DNA from: Oscarella lobularis
Taxonomy: Eukaryota; Porifera; Homoscleromorpha; Homosclerophorida; Oscarellidae
Assembly: GCF_947507565.1 (NCBI RefSeq)
Contig: NC_089193.1
Coordinates: 1,116,001 to 1,180,000, forward strand
Length of the DNA stretch: 64,000 bases
Direction of reading: 5' to 3'
Numbering within the stretch: the first letter of the stretch is position 1; each line of letters starts with the position of its first letter. The notes beneath the pieces were generated by a model. The model was not told the origin of the DNA, made no database searches, and saw only the letters and a program-made list of their open reading frames with translations. Positions 1-9,495 of this stretch are shown piece by piece. A program made the position numbers and the translations under genes.

Positions 1-279
1 CGAATCGAGAATCGACGGATCGAAGGCGTTGAGAAGTTTGATCGCTTCGTCGATGTCGCCGCTCTGGACGGCGGCGCGCGCGCGAAGGCGTTCGTCCAAG
101 CCGCTCGCCTCCGACTCCGCCCCCCACTCCAAGCCCGTTTCCTCGGCGAATTTCTGAGCCGCCTCCTTGAAGCCTTCCGTCACGAGATAGTCCATGACGA
201 TGCGATTCACTTCGACGCGCGGCAGACGCATTTCGGCCGCCTCTTTCGTCCATTCGTCCTTCGAGACGGATTTGGCCAT
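1..279 (-). CDS. GID8: GID8 homologue (CTLH/GID E3 ligase scaffold), N-terminal part only
   Basis: The first 93 codons of a GID8/TWA1-type protein read leftward from the ATG at 277-279 and run off the window edge. The translation starts MAKSVSKDEWTKEAA, continues with a LisH motif (VNRIVMDYLVTEGFKEAAQ) and then the start of the CTLH region (LDERLRARAAVQSGDIDEA). This follows human GID8 closely, including the segment NYLVTEGFKEAA. GID8 is a core scaffold subunit of the CTLH (GID) ubiquitin ligase, found in nucleus and cytoplasm. No intron is seen in this part. The start codon is 55 bases from the TNPO3 start on the other strand, so the two genes very probably share a promoter. The C-terminal CRA region lies outside the window. 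Confidence 0.93.
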   Translation of the reverse strand, partial: MAKSVSKDEWTKEAAEMRLPRVEVNRIVMDYLVTEGFKEAAQKFAEETGLEWGAESEASGLDERLRARAAVQSGDIDEAIKLLNAFDPSILDS

Positions 280-334
280 CCTCTCGCGCAAGCGGCCCAC
301 CACGCGCGTTAGAGCGCACGTGAAAAACGCAAAA
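280..334. promoter_or_regulatory. 55-base divergent promoter between GID8 and TNPO3
   Basis: Only 55 bases separate two start codons that face away from each other, so both 5' UTRs and core promoters must sit here or overlap the coding exons. A CACGTG E-box lies at 317-322. No TATA-like sequence is seen. The regulatory role is inferred from position. Confidence 0.6.
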
Positions 335-3154
335 ATGGACGAACGAGCGTTTCAACTCGTTCGCCAGGCGCTGGCGATACTCTACGACGCCCGATCGGGC
401 AACAAAGAACGCGCCGAAGCATCGGAACTTCTCACGGAAGCTCAAAACTCGCCGATAGCGTGGCAAATGGCCGATCGACTCCTTCGCGAATCGCCGGCGC
501 CCGATCACAACAGCCGCTACTACGCGGCGCACACGATGCGCGCGAAAATCTACTACAACTTCGCCGAACTCGCTCCCGCCTCCCAATCGTCGCTGCGCGA
601 CTCGCTTCTCCACTATCTCTCGCCCGAATTCGGACTCGTCGACCACGCCCCCACGCGCACTCAACTCGCGCTAGCCGTCGCCGACATGGCGGTGCAGATG
701 AACTCGTGGGAAAATCCGATCGTCGATCTCGTCGCTCGTTTGAGCGCGACGAAATCGACGCTCGTCGCGCTCGTCGACATATTGCTCGTCGTGCCGGACG
801 AACTCAATTCGTCGCAATTGAATTTGGGCGAAAATCGTCGACGTCAATTCGGTCGTCTGCTCGAATCGACGTCCGACGCCGTTCTATCGCTTCTCGAGGC
901 GTCGATCGAGGCGGAGACGAGCGACGTCGATTTTCAATTGAAAATTCTCGAATGTTTCGGAAATTGGCTCTATTTGAACGCCTGTTCGCCCGACGTTCTC
1001 GTACGCAGTCATCTCATATCGGTTCCCTTTATGGTTCTCTCGAATGGGGACGTCGACTCGCGACTGCACAAGGCGGCGGCCGATTGCGTGTGCGCGGCAC
1101 TGTTCACCTGCGAGGAGGAATGGCAACGAAACGACGTTCTCGCAACGTTTCTTCAACCGCGCGTCTTCGCCTTATACGACGCCTATAGGACGTCGGTTGC
1201 GAACGAGGACGCCGAACACGCCGTCAGCCTGTGTCGCGTCTTCACGGAAATGGGCGAATCGTTCGTCGATCGTCTCGTCGCGACGCCCTCCGATTCCGGC
1301 GGTTTGGGCGACTTGAACGTTCTCGTTCTCGTCGTCGAATGTTGCAAGCATCCCGACTACGACGTCGCCGCGAAGACGTTTCACTTTTGGTATCGGCTCG
1401 CCGATCGGCTGTGGCGGCGTCGCGACGACGCGCTCTGGTCGCGCTTTCGTCCGCACGTCGAGAATCTTCTCGTCGCCCTCTGCGTTCAGTGTCGCTTCGA
1501 CGACGATCGTCTTCCGTCGTCGACGTCGAAGCAGGACGATTTCGTCGATTTTCGCGAAAACGTCGCCGAAGTCGTGCGCGACGTCGTCTTTCCGCTCGGC
1601 TATCGGGCGTGCTTCAAGAGACTTCGCGCGCTTCTCGTCGCGCCGCTCGGCTCGTGGGCCGAAGCGGAAGCGATTCTCTTCGTCATGCAATCGATCGCGG
1701 ATAAAATCGAGAGCGACGACGAGGAAATTGTCGGCGACGTTCTCGCGATCGTCGTCGCTTTGCCCGTCGACGCGCACGCGTTGCTCAAGCGCGCCGGTTT
1801 GCGATTGATCGGTCGATTGGCGCATTGGATCGATAAGCATCGCGACGCAATCGAATCGATATTGAGTAAATTGGTCGACGCTTTAAACGTCGAGGATCTC
1901 GCCGTCGAAGCGGCGTTGGCGCTCGATCAACTGTGCGAGGCGTGTCGCGAGCATCTCGTACCGCATCTCGACGCTCTTCTACGCATCGCCTTCGCCGCGA
2001 CGAATTCGCTCGCGAAAAGTGCCGTCATCAGTCTTATACGCGGTATATGTTACGTCATAACGACACTTCCGTCGAATGACGTCACGGAGCAAATGGGAAA
2101 ATTATCTCGTCTTGCAATCGAATCGATTCGACTGTCGCTTAGCGACGAAAACGTCGACGTCACCGTGCATCTCGATCGTCTCGCCGCCGTCTTTCGTTAC
2201 ACGATTCCGTCCGCGTCGTCGCTTCCCTGTCGACCGGTCGCCGAGGAAGCGTGGCCCGTTCTCTCGGCGGCGTGTCTTCGCTTTCAAGCCGACGTTACCA
2301 TCATGGAACGCTGGTGTCGATGCGCTCGCTACATAGTACGCTGTCTATCGCGTCACGCGGCGAATCTCGTCGGTCAGCTCGCCAACGTCATCGTGACCGT
2401 CTACGCGTCTCATCCCCACTCGTGTTTTCTCTATCTCGCCGGCGTTCTCGTCGACGAGTTCGGCTCGTTGTCCGATTGCGAACCGGCCGGTTTTCTCGAC
2501 ATGCTGCGCGCCTTTGGGACGACGACGTTTCGGCTGCTCGCCGAAGCGGACGGCTTCGTTCGCAATCCCGACACCGTCGACGATCTGTTTCGTTTGTGCA
2601 CGCGTTTTGCGCTTCGACTGCCCGTGCACTTTCTGTCGCTTCGCGACGTCGTGCCGTCGGTGATGGAGTGCGCGATTCGCGCGCTGCTTCTTCATCATCG
2701 CGACGCGCACGCGTCCGTTTGCCGATTTCTCTACGAGCTGATTCGCTCGCCGATGCACTGCGCCGACGCGGCGGCGACGGCGGCGGCGGCGTCGACGCAC
2801 GAGGACATCGACGTTTGTCTCGCGCTTTTGGATGGGGTCGTGAAGGAGTACGGGGCGCGAATCGTTCGGCAAATCGTCGTCGGTTGCGTGGGAAAGATGC
2901 CTCGATACACGTTCGCCGATTTAGGTGATATCGTATGGGAATTAATGAAAATTTTTCCCGGGCCCGTTTCCGATTGGCTGAGCGCCGCTCTCGCCGGCGT
3001 TCTCGCCGACGAGGAGGAGAAGAGAGCGTCGAGCGACGCCGTTCCCAAGGCGACGAAAGAACAGCTACTGGAATTTCACAGACGCGTTGTGAATGCTAAG
3101 GAACACAATGACTTGTACGATGCCATTAGTGACTTGTCGCGCTTGTTTAGGTAA
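335..3154 (+). CDS. TNPO3: Transportin-3 (importin-beta family nuclear import receptor)
   Basis: An uninterrupted frame of 939 codons, close to the 923 residues of human TNPO3. Similarity runs the whole length: N-terminal LVRQALAILYDARSGNKERA, then ASLRDSLL-like QSSLRDSLLHYL, DCVCAALF, FHFWYRLADRLW, HPDTVDDLF-like NPDTVDDLFRLCTRFAL, and a C terminus LSRLFR matching the family ending. TNPO3 carries SR-rich splicing factors into the nucleus, using HEAT repeats and an N-terminal Ran-binding region. I chose the ATG at 335 because homology begins there. An in-frame ATG at 194 would add 47 residues that overlap the opposite-strand GID8 coding region. The gene has no introns, unlike most neighbours, so it may be an old retrocopy that replaced the parent or may simply have lost its introns. 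Confidence 0.95.
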   Translation: MDERAFQLVRQALAILYDARSGNKERAEASELLTEAQNSPIAWQMADRLLRESPAPDHNSRYYAAHTMRAKIYYNFAELAPASQSSLRDSLLHYLSPEFGLVDHAPTRTQLALAVADMAVQMNSWENPIVDLVARLSATKSTLVALVDILLVVPDELNSSQLNLGENRRRQFGRLLESTSDAVLSLLEASIEAETSDVDFQLKILECFGNWLYLNACSPDVLVRSHLISVPFMVLSNGDVDSRLHKAAADCVCAALFTCEEEWQRNDVLATFLQPRVFALYDAYRTSVANEDAEHAVSLCRVFTEMGESFVDRLVATPSDSGGLGDLNVLVLVVECCKHPDYDVAAKTFHFWYRLADRLWRRRDDALWSRFRPHVENLLVALCVQCRFDDDRLPSSTSKQDDFVDFRENVAEVVRDVVFPLGYRACFKRLRALLVAPLGSWAEAEAILFVMQSIADKIESDDEEIVGDVLAIVVALPVDAHALLKRAGLRLIGRLAHWIDKHRDAIESILSKLVDALNVEDLAVEAALALDQLCEACREHLVPHLDALLRIAFAATNSLAKSAVISLIRGICYVITTLPSNDVTEQMGKLSRLAIESIRLSLSDENVDVTVHLDRLAAVFRYTIPSASSLPCRPVAEEAWPVLSAACLRFQADVTIMERWCRCARYIVRCLSRHAANLVGQLANVIVTVYASHPHSCFLYLAGVLVDEFGSLSDCEPAGFLDMLRAFGTTTFRLLAEADGFVRNPDTVDDLFRLCTRFALRLPVHFLSLRDVVPSVMECAIRALLLHHRDAHASVCRFLYELIRSPMHCADAAATAAAASTHEDIDVCLALLDGVVKEYGARIVRQIVVGCVGKMPRYTFADLGDIVWELMKIFPGPVSDWLSAALAGVLADEEEKRASSDAVPKATKEQLLEFHRRVVNAKEHNDLYDAISDLSRLFR

Positions 3155-3325
3155 GACTGGGTGTAAGCGCTGTCAGAATCTCTAACGTTTATACAATTGA
3201 TACTAAGCGTAGTCCTTTAGTAGCTGTGTAATAGGATATAGAAGACAGGTAAACGGGGGTCTCTCTTCGTTATTTTAACTAATATTAGTTTATGAGGTCC
3301 GTGTCTTTTTGCTCTGCTCTCTTCT

Positions 3326-3664
3326 TCAGTTTAGTTCGTCGGGATGGGCTGCCGCTTTGAAGAGAAGAACCGAAGCGGGTCCGACGGTGAAATAGGCGAA
3401 ATGCTTCGGTTGATGCGTGACGTAGGAGCCGAAATTCGAGCCGACCACGCAATGCCAAAACGGGCTATACTTCTTATCGAATTCCTTCTTAATCGACGAC
3501 GCGATGTCTTTCTCCAGGTTATTCTTCTCGGCCGCCTGTCGAGCGACGTCCATGGCGCGCTGCTGCATCTCTTCGGGCATGTCGGCGATTTTGATGACCG
3601 TCTTGATGTCCTGCGCCGAGAGAGCGTCCGTCTTTCGGGGCTGAGCCTGCGGCGGCTGCTGCAT
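3326..3664 (-). CDS. LC8-type dynein light chain, copy 1 (N-terminally extended)
   Basis: A single-exon frame of 112 codons from the ATG at 3662-3664. The LC8 fold is clear: [60 protein letters not shown] and the last strand [14 protein letters not shown]1/2 are 89 residues, so this one carries about 20 extra N-terminal residues rich in Gln and Pro, plus a short C-terminal tail (HPDELN). LC8 proteins are homodimeric hubs that bind short linear motifs in dynein intermediate chain and many other partners. The canonical [11 protein letters not shown] is [11 protein letters not shown] here. The frame is open upstream to 3706, so a spliced upstream exon cannot be excluded. It is a tandem neighbour of a second LC8 gene. 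Confidence 0.88.
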   Translation of the reverse strand: MQQPPQAQPRKTDALSAQDIKTVIKIADMPEEMQQRAMDVARQAAEKNNLEKDIASSIKKEFDKKYSPFWHCVVGSNFGSYVTHQPKHFAYFTVGPASVLLFKAAAHPDELN

Positions 3665-3781
3665 TGGTGCAAGAGAATACGGGTCGCTTTGTGGGGAGCA
3701 TACCACGACTGCCTTCCTAAAGGTGATGAGGTAACATGTGCACTCTGGTATGCAGCTTTATTATATTCTCCTATTATTTTT

Positions 3782-4066
3782 TTAGCATGCTTCTGATCGA
3801 AATAGGAGCACGGCCGTTTGTCCGACGTAGAAGTAGATGTAATGATCCGACTCGTGGGAGACGTACGAGCCGAAATTGCGTCCGACGACGCAGTGCCACG
3901 CCGGACTGTACGTCTTGTCGAATTCGCGCTTGAGAAAATTTGCGACGTCCTGCTCGGTGTTGCCCGATTTCTCGAACGCCTGCAAAGCCCAATCTGTGGC
4001 GTCCTGCTGCAGCTCGACGGCCATGTTGCAGCTTTTGATGATCGCTTTCAACTTTCTTCCGCTCAT
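3782..4066 (-). CDS. LC8-type dynein light chain, copy 2
   Basis: A single-exon frame of 94 codons from the ATG at 4064-4066 ([15 protein letters not shown]). It keeps the LC8 core: [40 protein letters not shown] and TAVLLFRS. It is closer to canonical DYNLL in the VGRNFGSYV loop than copy 1 but differs in helix 1 ([20 protein letters not shown]). The two genes lie in the same direction about 120 bases apart and probably arose by tandem duplication, although they have diverged strongly. CACGTG boxes lie at 4076-4081 and 4137-4142, just upstream of the start. Confidence 0.9.
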   Translation of the reverse strand: MSGRKLKAIIKSCNMAVELQQDATDWALQAFEKSGNTEQDVANFLKREFDKTYSPAWHCVVGRNFGSYVSHESDHYIYFYVGQTAVLLFRSEAC

Positions 4067-5069
4067 CTTTTTGAGCACGTGAGTGTCCTAAGGGCGCGGT
4101 GAACGGTAAATAAAAATATATGTATTTAGAATTTAGCACGTGACATTATCCGGGGCCCGGTGACGTTGCGTCATTTGTAAGCCAACGGCCACGCGTCCGC
4201 CGCTCTTCTCTTACGGACGCATCTCTGGCGTCTCGGTAAGCTTATTTGGACTCTCCTATAAGCACGACGATGCTTATCAGCGCAGTCGCGTCGCAGTTCA
4301 CGGATCCCGCTCCTTGATTTTCTTCGTTCGATCCACGTGCGCGGCGTTCGCGGCTTCCTTCTCGATAAGATCTTTCTATTTTTGTGCCTACGCACGCTCG
4401 CCCGAACACGCGAGCGTCTGCAGTAGCACTGGGGCCCCCAAACTAGAGTTACCCGCGCTTGTCGTTCGTTTTTGGAGCTCCGCGCCTTGAAGGCTCCTTC
4501 TCAGCGCCGCTCCTCTCTCATCCTCCATCATAGCACGCGAACCTTACCCTTCGGTACTAGGAACGTCTCGTTTTCTTAGTCTTCGTAAAGGAAGAAGATA
4601 CGCAGTGGCTCAAGATGAAGAGGAGTGACTTGTTTGCATGTTGAAGATACTTTTTTGCATGAGTAGTTGCATGCATTTTTGCTCTTGATCTCCAGGTTAT
4701 GGAGACAAGAGGACGTCGGTTTAGCCTAGGGACATGCGCGCGCGTCTTGCATGAAAGCGTGCCTTCTTCTTTTTTCAGAAGAAGGTACGTCTATTAGCGC
4801 GCTCGTTCCTATGGCTCAACTAAAGCACGCGACGTAATAATGCCTTAGACGTCATTTTTACGTTGCGTGCCATTTTTGCTAATAAAAGTAGGGTAAATTA
4901 TGGCCAAATTTTTATTGATAATATCCCGGATGTACAAATAAAAAAATGAAAGTCCTCTCGGTCTCCCCTTCCTCCTCCTCCTTCTTTCTTGGTTGTCCCC
5001 GGGCCGTCGCTCCTGCGCTGCCGCTTGACCCATAGGAGGCCAAGCGGTGAGACTGAGACTGCAGTCCCC
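4067..5069. other. About 1 kb without a recognisable gene
   Basis: This stretch upstream of the LC8 pair holds the two CACGTG boxes noted for copy 2 and GC-rich sequence to about 4560, then AT-richer sequence. A 9-base perfect inverted repeat with a 6-base loop lies at 4762-4785. Short open frames on either strand look random. I see no tRNA, rRNA or protein homology. Confidence 0.5.
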
Positions 5070-5300
5070 ACAGTGAACTTTAACCCAAGTCCACAGGGGG
5101 TAGGCACATTAACCTCCAGCCACCAAGGAGGGAGACTTTAACCCAAGTCCCCAGGGGAGAGCGCATTAACCTCCAGCCCACAAGGAGGGAGACTTTGCCC
5201 AAGTCCCCAGGGTGAACTTTAACCCAAGTCCACAGGGGGACAGCTGATTAACCTCCGGCTGCCAGGGAGGGAGACTTTAACCCAAGTCCCCAGGGTGATG
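5070..5300. repeat. Minisatellite, unit about 57-58 bases, about 4 copies
   Basis: Units alternate the strings AACCCAAGTCC and TTAACCTCCAGC. Anchors such as ACTTTAACCCAAGT or close variants recur at about 5077, 5135, 5192, 5216 and 5273, which gives a period near 57 with one half-unit irregularity. It is degenerate and non-coding as far as I can see. Confidence 0.75.
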
Positions 5301-5487
5301 GCTTCGTCTACATCTTCTTCTCTCTGCATCTAAAATCGTCGGATTGGTTGATCCGTTGGGGGAGAGGAGAGAACTAAAATTCAAATTGAAACCAGTGCAC
5401 TCAAATCTACTGTCTTATTTACCTTGAATGACTTGAGAAACGCCGTGGAGGAGGAGGGAATTGATCCATGTATTGATATAGGCATCT

Positions 5488-6262
5488 GCAAAAAATGCCG
5501 ATTTCAGACAAAATTTGAGGTGTGAGGTCCTTTTGGTATCGTGAGGTCAAACAGACAACCCATCCCCATTGTTTTATAAAGAAATTTTAGGAATCGGAGA
5601 GGTCACCAAAATGACCAAAAACCATGGACTATAGCTCACGGTTGCTTAAAAATCTCAACTCACAAATTTCCGAATAAACGCGCTAGATCTACTCTACTTT
5701 ATCAGTAGAACAACCCTACGAGGTCAAACGGTTCGTACGAATCGAATTTCACACGAAAAACGACCCGCTTCCGGTACTCATTAATATCCGACACGCCCCT
5801 CGAAAAAGCAACATATTTGGCACGGCAGACAAATTTGAGACCGTGGAGTTAACTAGGTACTTCAGCTCTATCGTTTGACATAGAAAATTAGGAGTTCTGA
5901 GAGATAGGGTTTTTGACCAAAAACCATGGACTATAGCTCACGGTTGCCTAAAAACCTGACCTCGCCGATTTCCTAATAAACGCGCTAGATCTACTCTACT
6001 TTATCAGTAGATCAATCCCATGAGGTCAAACAGTTCGTACGAGTCAAATTTCACACTGAAAAAGACTCATTTCCTGTACTCATTAATATTAGTCACGCCC
6101 CTCAAAAAAGCCCAAAAATGACGTAATAGAAAAATTTGAGACAGTGAAGTTAATAAGATAACTTTGGCTCTATCGTTTGACAAAGAAAATTTCGAATTCT
6201 AAGAGATGGAAGTTTTGACTAAAACCATGAGCTATAGTTCACGGTTGGTGAGAAATGGCACA
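5488..6262. repeat. Tandem repeat with a unit near 301 bases, about 2.5 copies
   Basis: The string CATGGACTATAGCTCACGG, or a close variant, starts near 5623, 5925 and 6226. Long shared segments flank it, including CGCGCTAGATCTACTCTACT and TACTCATTAATAT. The first two units are nearly full length and the third stops after about half. No open frame is shared between the units, so it looks like a satellite-like or transposon-derived repeat. Confidence 0.8.
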
Positions 6263-6787
6263 AACGCAAATCTCCTATCTGACTGTCTCAAACGATATAT
6301 AGGTATTATTTTAGACGTTTGGCATTGGCGGACCTGCCCTAGCTAACGAATCTAAGGCGAAATAGCGATCGAAATTTGGGGGCGGAGTCAAGTGCCGTTC
6401 GACTCCTTCTCGCCGAAGAACGTCGTTTATCGGCACAGGAACTATTATTGACGCTAGAAAATGTTTTCTAAACGTGCTTTCGAGCGTCTAATAACGCTGT
6501 TGCGAAAGATACGCGAAACTCTCCCTTTTCGCAACTTTTTAACGGCGAGAACGAGCCGAAAACGCTTTCAAATGCATCTACGAGGGTAGAGAGCGTCGTA
6601 CCTGAGCTGCTTCGTTCGTTTTCAAGTCGTTTTTCTTCGTCCATGCTTCCGACCACGTGCGTTTCGATAGCGCGCTAAGGTTGACGTCATCAATACAGGT
6701 ATGTATGGAAATACATAGACTTCATACCAATTTCTACGTGTACGCATCCCCCCGACTTGATTGCTGCACTCAATTCTAAAATCCTTC
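6263..6787. other. About 0.5 kb between the repeat block and DNAAF1, no gene seen
   Basis: A 62-codon frame on the minus strand (6468-6656) has no recognisable features and probably arises by chance. A CACGTG lies near 6654. The right end holds the 3' flank of DNAAF1. Confidence 0.45.
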
Positions 6788-8583
6788 TCACTCTACGTCA
6801 TCAAAATCAAGAACAGGACTGTCTTCAATCTCTTCAATCAGCGGCTTTATTATGTCTTTGGATTGCTGATGAACGGGAAACACCCACTTTTGTTCCCCAG
6901 CAAAACTTGAAGCCGACTCTTCTTCAGTACGAGTCTCCTAAATTCATCAATTCAGCAAATACATCGGTCTTTGTCTACTCAATCTTACGGTTACCTCCGC
7001 TTCGTCATCATCGTCATCATCGATTTCCTCCAAACCGGGAAGATCCTAAAGCGTAATTTCACCAAAAATTTTAATTGAAAGCCCAACTAAATCGTACACT
7101 AGTAACGACAAGATCTCCAGTTGTCTTCGCTTCGTCTTCACCGTTGTCACTACTCGTCGTCTCCATTTCATTCTCCACGTCGTCTTCTCCATCCGAAGTC
7201 GCCGCTCGATCAGCGACGGTGGCTTTAGCCTTGTCTCTTAGCGCAGTCAGAGCTACACAAAATAATATAAAACGAGGTCTCATATAGTCTTTCTCATCTA
7301 ACCACTACACCCCCTTAGCACATAGACTATGTTTGTTCTGGGAGACTTCTCCTTTACTAGTCTAATTATTTCTGACTTACCATTGACGCTGTCCATGATT
7401 TTCTGCTGCTCTCTCTCGTTCCATCGTTTCCTTTCCTCGCGCTCCGCCTCCAGTCCGCCTCGTTGCCTTGAAGAAAGTGCTACTAAGCCAGCTCCTTCTC
7501 CCCCCTTCGTTGGACGAATACTCACCACGCTTCGGTGCACGCTCTCTCCTTTGGAAAGACGGGCCGGTCGTCAAGAAAACGCAGTCCACTCTGCAGTAGT
7601 AAGAAGATGACTAATAATAAATAGGTGCTTCACTGATTGACTAAAGCACTTACTATAGCACAGATGACTGTCTTTCGATAGTTCTTGATTTTCTTAACGA
7701 CGGGGTTTCCCATCAAGTTGAGCACGTGCTAATAAAGAGATTTAATTAATTAATAGTAATGTGAGAATTCAATGTCTCACCAGATTCGGCATTTCTTGAA
7801 GAACAGACAGAATTTCTGGATCATCCAATTGATTGTAGGACAAGTCAAGAACACTATGTATATAAAGAAAATAATTTCCCATACTGTATACATGATGTAT
7901 AATACCTCAATGAAGGGCAATCAAGTAATCCTCGAATATCTTGAGCACATCTAAGTCGATTGTGAGCAATTTGCAATGTTCCTAATTTCGTGAGACATTC
8001 TAGTCGACGATACAAAAAATTATTCAAATTTAATAATTGTTATACTGAGTGTGAGTGTACCCAAGTTATCTATTCTTTCGATGCTGTTATTGCTCACGTT
8101 CAAATTGTCGAGTTCGGGAACGACGTCCAAATTTTCGATTTTTTTGATCAGATTCTGCTGCAAATATCTGAAATTTCGCACTCTCTCTCAAAAACTCTAA
8201 AAAACGATTTTTTCGACTTACAGACAACGCATTAGGGGTTGATTGTGGAGATTTTCGATTCGTCGAATTCCGTTGCTTTCGAGCCACAGGCACTTGAGAC
8301 CCGTATACTCGTCCAAATTCTCGATTTTAGCGAATCCTGCGATAAAACGATATATCCACATGCAAGAATGCGTCTAAAACTGGCTCTAAAACCTTGGAAA
8401 TGAAGATAGAGTACGTCGTTGAGATGCGGCGTGTGATAGAGTTTGTGCTTTTTGCACAGACTCTGAATGAAAGCCTTCGTCATTCTAAAAGTGAACCGGT
8501 AGACACTAGCGTTACTAAGTAAGACAAGATATTTACCGAGGAAAGCCATCTTCGTCCTTTTCGACGACTCTACGAAAGGGCAT
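6788..8583 (-). CDS. DNAAF1: Dynein axonemal assembly factor 1 (LRRC50), about 11 exons
   Basis: Exon 1 is 8537-8583 ([15 protein letters not shown]), and exon 2 begins at 8484 with [19 protein letters not shown]. Leucine-rich repeats follow in small exons: [48 protein letters not shown]-like [20 protein letters not shown], then [19 protein letters not shown] and the cap [18 protein letters not shown]. All match vertebrate DNAAF1 in order. A coiled, charged segment ([20 protein letters not shown]) and an acidic tail end at TGA 6788-6790. DNAAF1 works in the cytoplasm in preassembly of outer and inner dynein arms, so it implies motile cilia. The protein is about 440 residues by my splice model, shorter than the 725 of human because the long C-terminal tail is reduced. 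Exact splice sites in the acidic tail are less certain. Confidence 0.9.
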
Positions 8584-8800
8584 CGTTACGCTGCGTCACC
8601 AGGGCAATATACATACGGGCAAGTAACCACGTGATTTCTTCTCTGGGGCTCCCGTTGCTAGTGAGTCAAGATCTTCGAAGCGTCTAAAAGTATGCAGAAG
8701 CCGAGATTCTGGTCGAGTACTGCATCAGCGGCTTCAGTTTAGCGAGTAGGTAAAAACACGTGAGCTACGCCAAAGGTCCCGGTTCTACTCGCACACAAAG
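8584..8800. promoter_or_regulatory. Divergent promoter between DNAAF1 and RPS11
   Basis: 217 bases separate the two start codons. CACGTG E-boxes lie at 8628-8633 and 8757-8762. A ciliary gene and a ribosomal protein gene share this space, so co-regulation is not obviously functional. The role is inferred from position only. Confidence 0.5.
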
Positions 8801-9387
8801 ATGTCGGAACAGGTAAGAGAAATCCTAATAGGGGTCCACCACGTGTCTCGCTGACGCGCTGTTTCGCAGACGGAACGCGCTTACCAGAAGCAGCCGCCCA
8901 TATTCGAAAACAAGAAACGCCTGATCGGGCAAGCGGCGAAAAAAGAGGGCCGATTCGTGCGAAGCGTCGGCTTGGGCTTCAAAACGCCGCGCGAAGCGAT
9001 CGAGGGAACGTACATCGATAAAAAATGCCCGTTCACGGGCAACGTGAGCATTCGCGGCCGCATACTGAACGGCGTCGTGACGAAAATGAAGATGAAGAGA
9101 ACGATCGTGATTCGACGCGATTATCTCCACTATATCACGAAGTACAATCGTTTCGAGAAGCGACACAGGACGTTGTCCGTTCACTGTTCGCCTTGCTTTC
9201 GGTAAGACGTCGCGTCGATTGCGTTTTAGGTCGGTGAGGCCCCCTTTGGGGAATCGTTTTTAGGGACATCGCTATCGGCGATATGGTGATCGTCGGGCAG
9301 TGTCGGCCGCTTAGTAAAACGGTTCGCTTCAACGTTCTGAAGGTGAACAAGTCGGCGTCGGCGAAGAAACAATTCAAGAAATTTTGA
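8801..9387 (+). CDS. RPS11: Small ribosomal subunit protein uS17 (RPS11), 3 exons
   Basis: Exons are 8801-8812, 8870-9201 and 9264-9387, joined across 57- and 62-base introns. The product reads [71 protein letters not shown], then after intron 2 [20 protein letters not shown] and ends KKQFKKF. It is colinear with human RPS11 and about the same length. It is a structural protein of the 40S subunit that binds 18S rRNA. The introns are too short to carry the C/D box snoRNA found in mammalian RPS11. Confidence 0.97.
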
Positions 9388-9495
9388 CATTAGCGCGCGC
9401 GTCGTTCCTTTTTTGCTTATAACTCAATGATCTAGCACAATAGAAACGACGAAAAATCTATCCGGGGGGCAGGCGTCTGTGTGCGCGCTTTAGAC

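Noticed and set aside
194-334. In-frame upstream ATG extending TNPO3 by 47 residues
   Set aside because: The extra residues have no TNPO3 similarity and overlap the opposite-strand GID8 coding start; homology begins at the ATG at 335.
1172-1840. Long minus-strand open frame opposite TNPO3
   Set aside because: It is a by-product of the GC-rich codon use of TNPO3 (antisense of a real gene) and has no recognisable domain.
4171-4395. 74-codon minus-strand open frame
   Set aside because: Highly Arg-rich without domain, splice or homology support; typical of chance frames in GC-rich DNA.
8813-9263. snoRNA genes in RPS11 introns
   Set aside because: The introns are 57 and 62 bases, too short to hold a C/D box snoRNA with the needed flanks.
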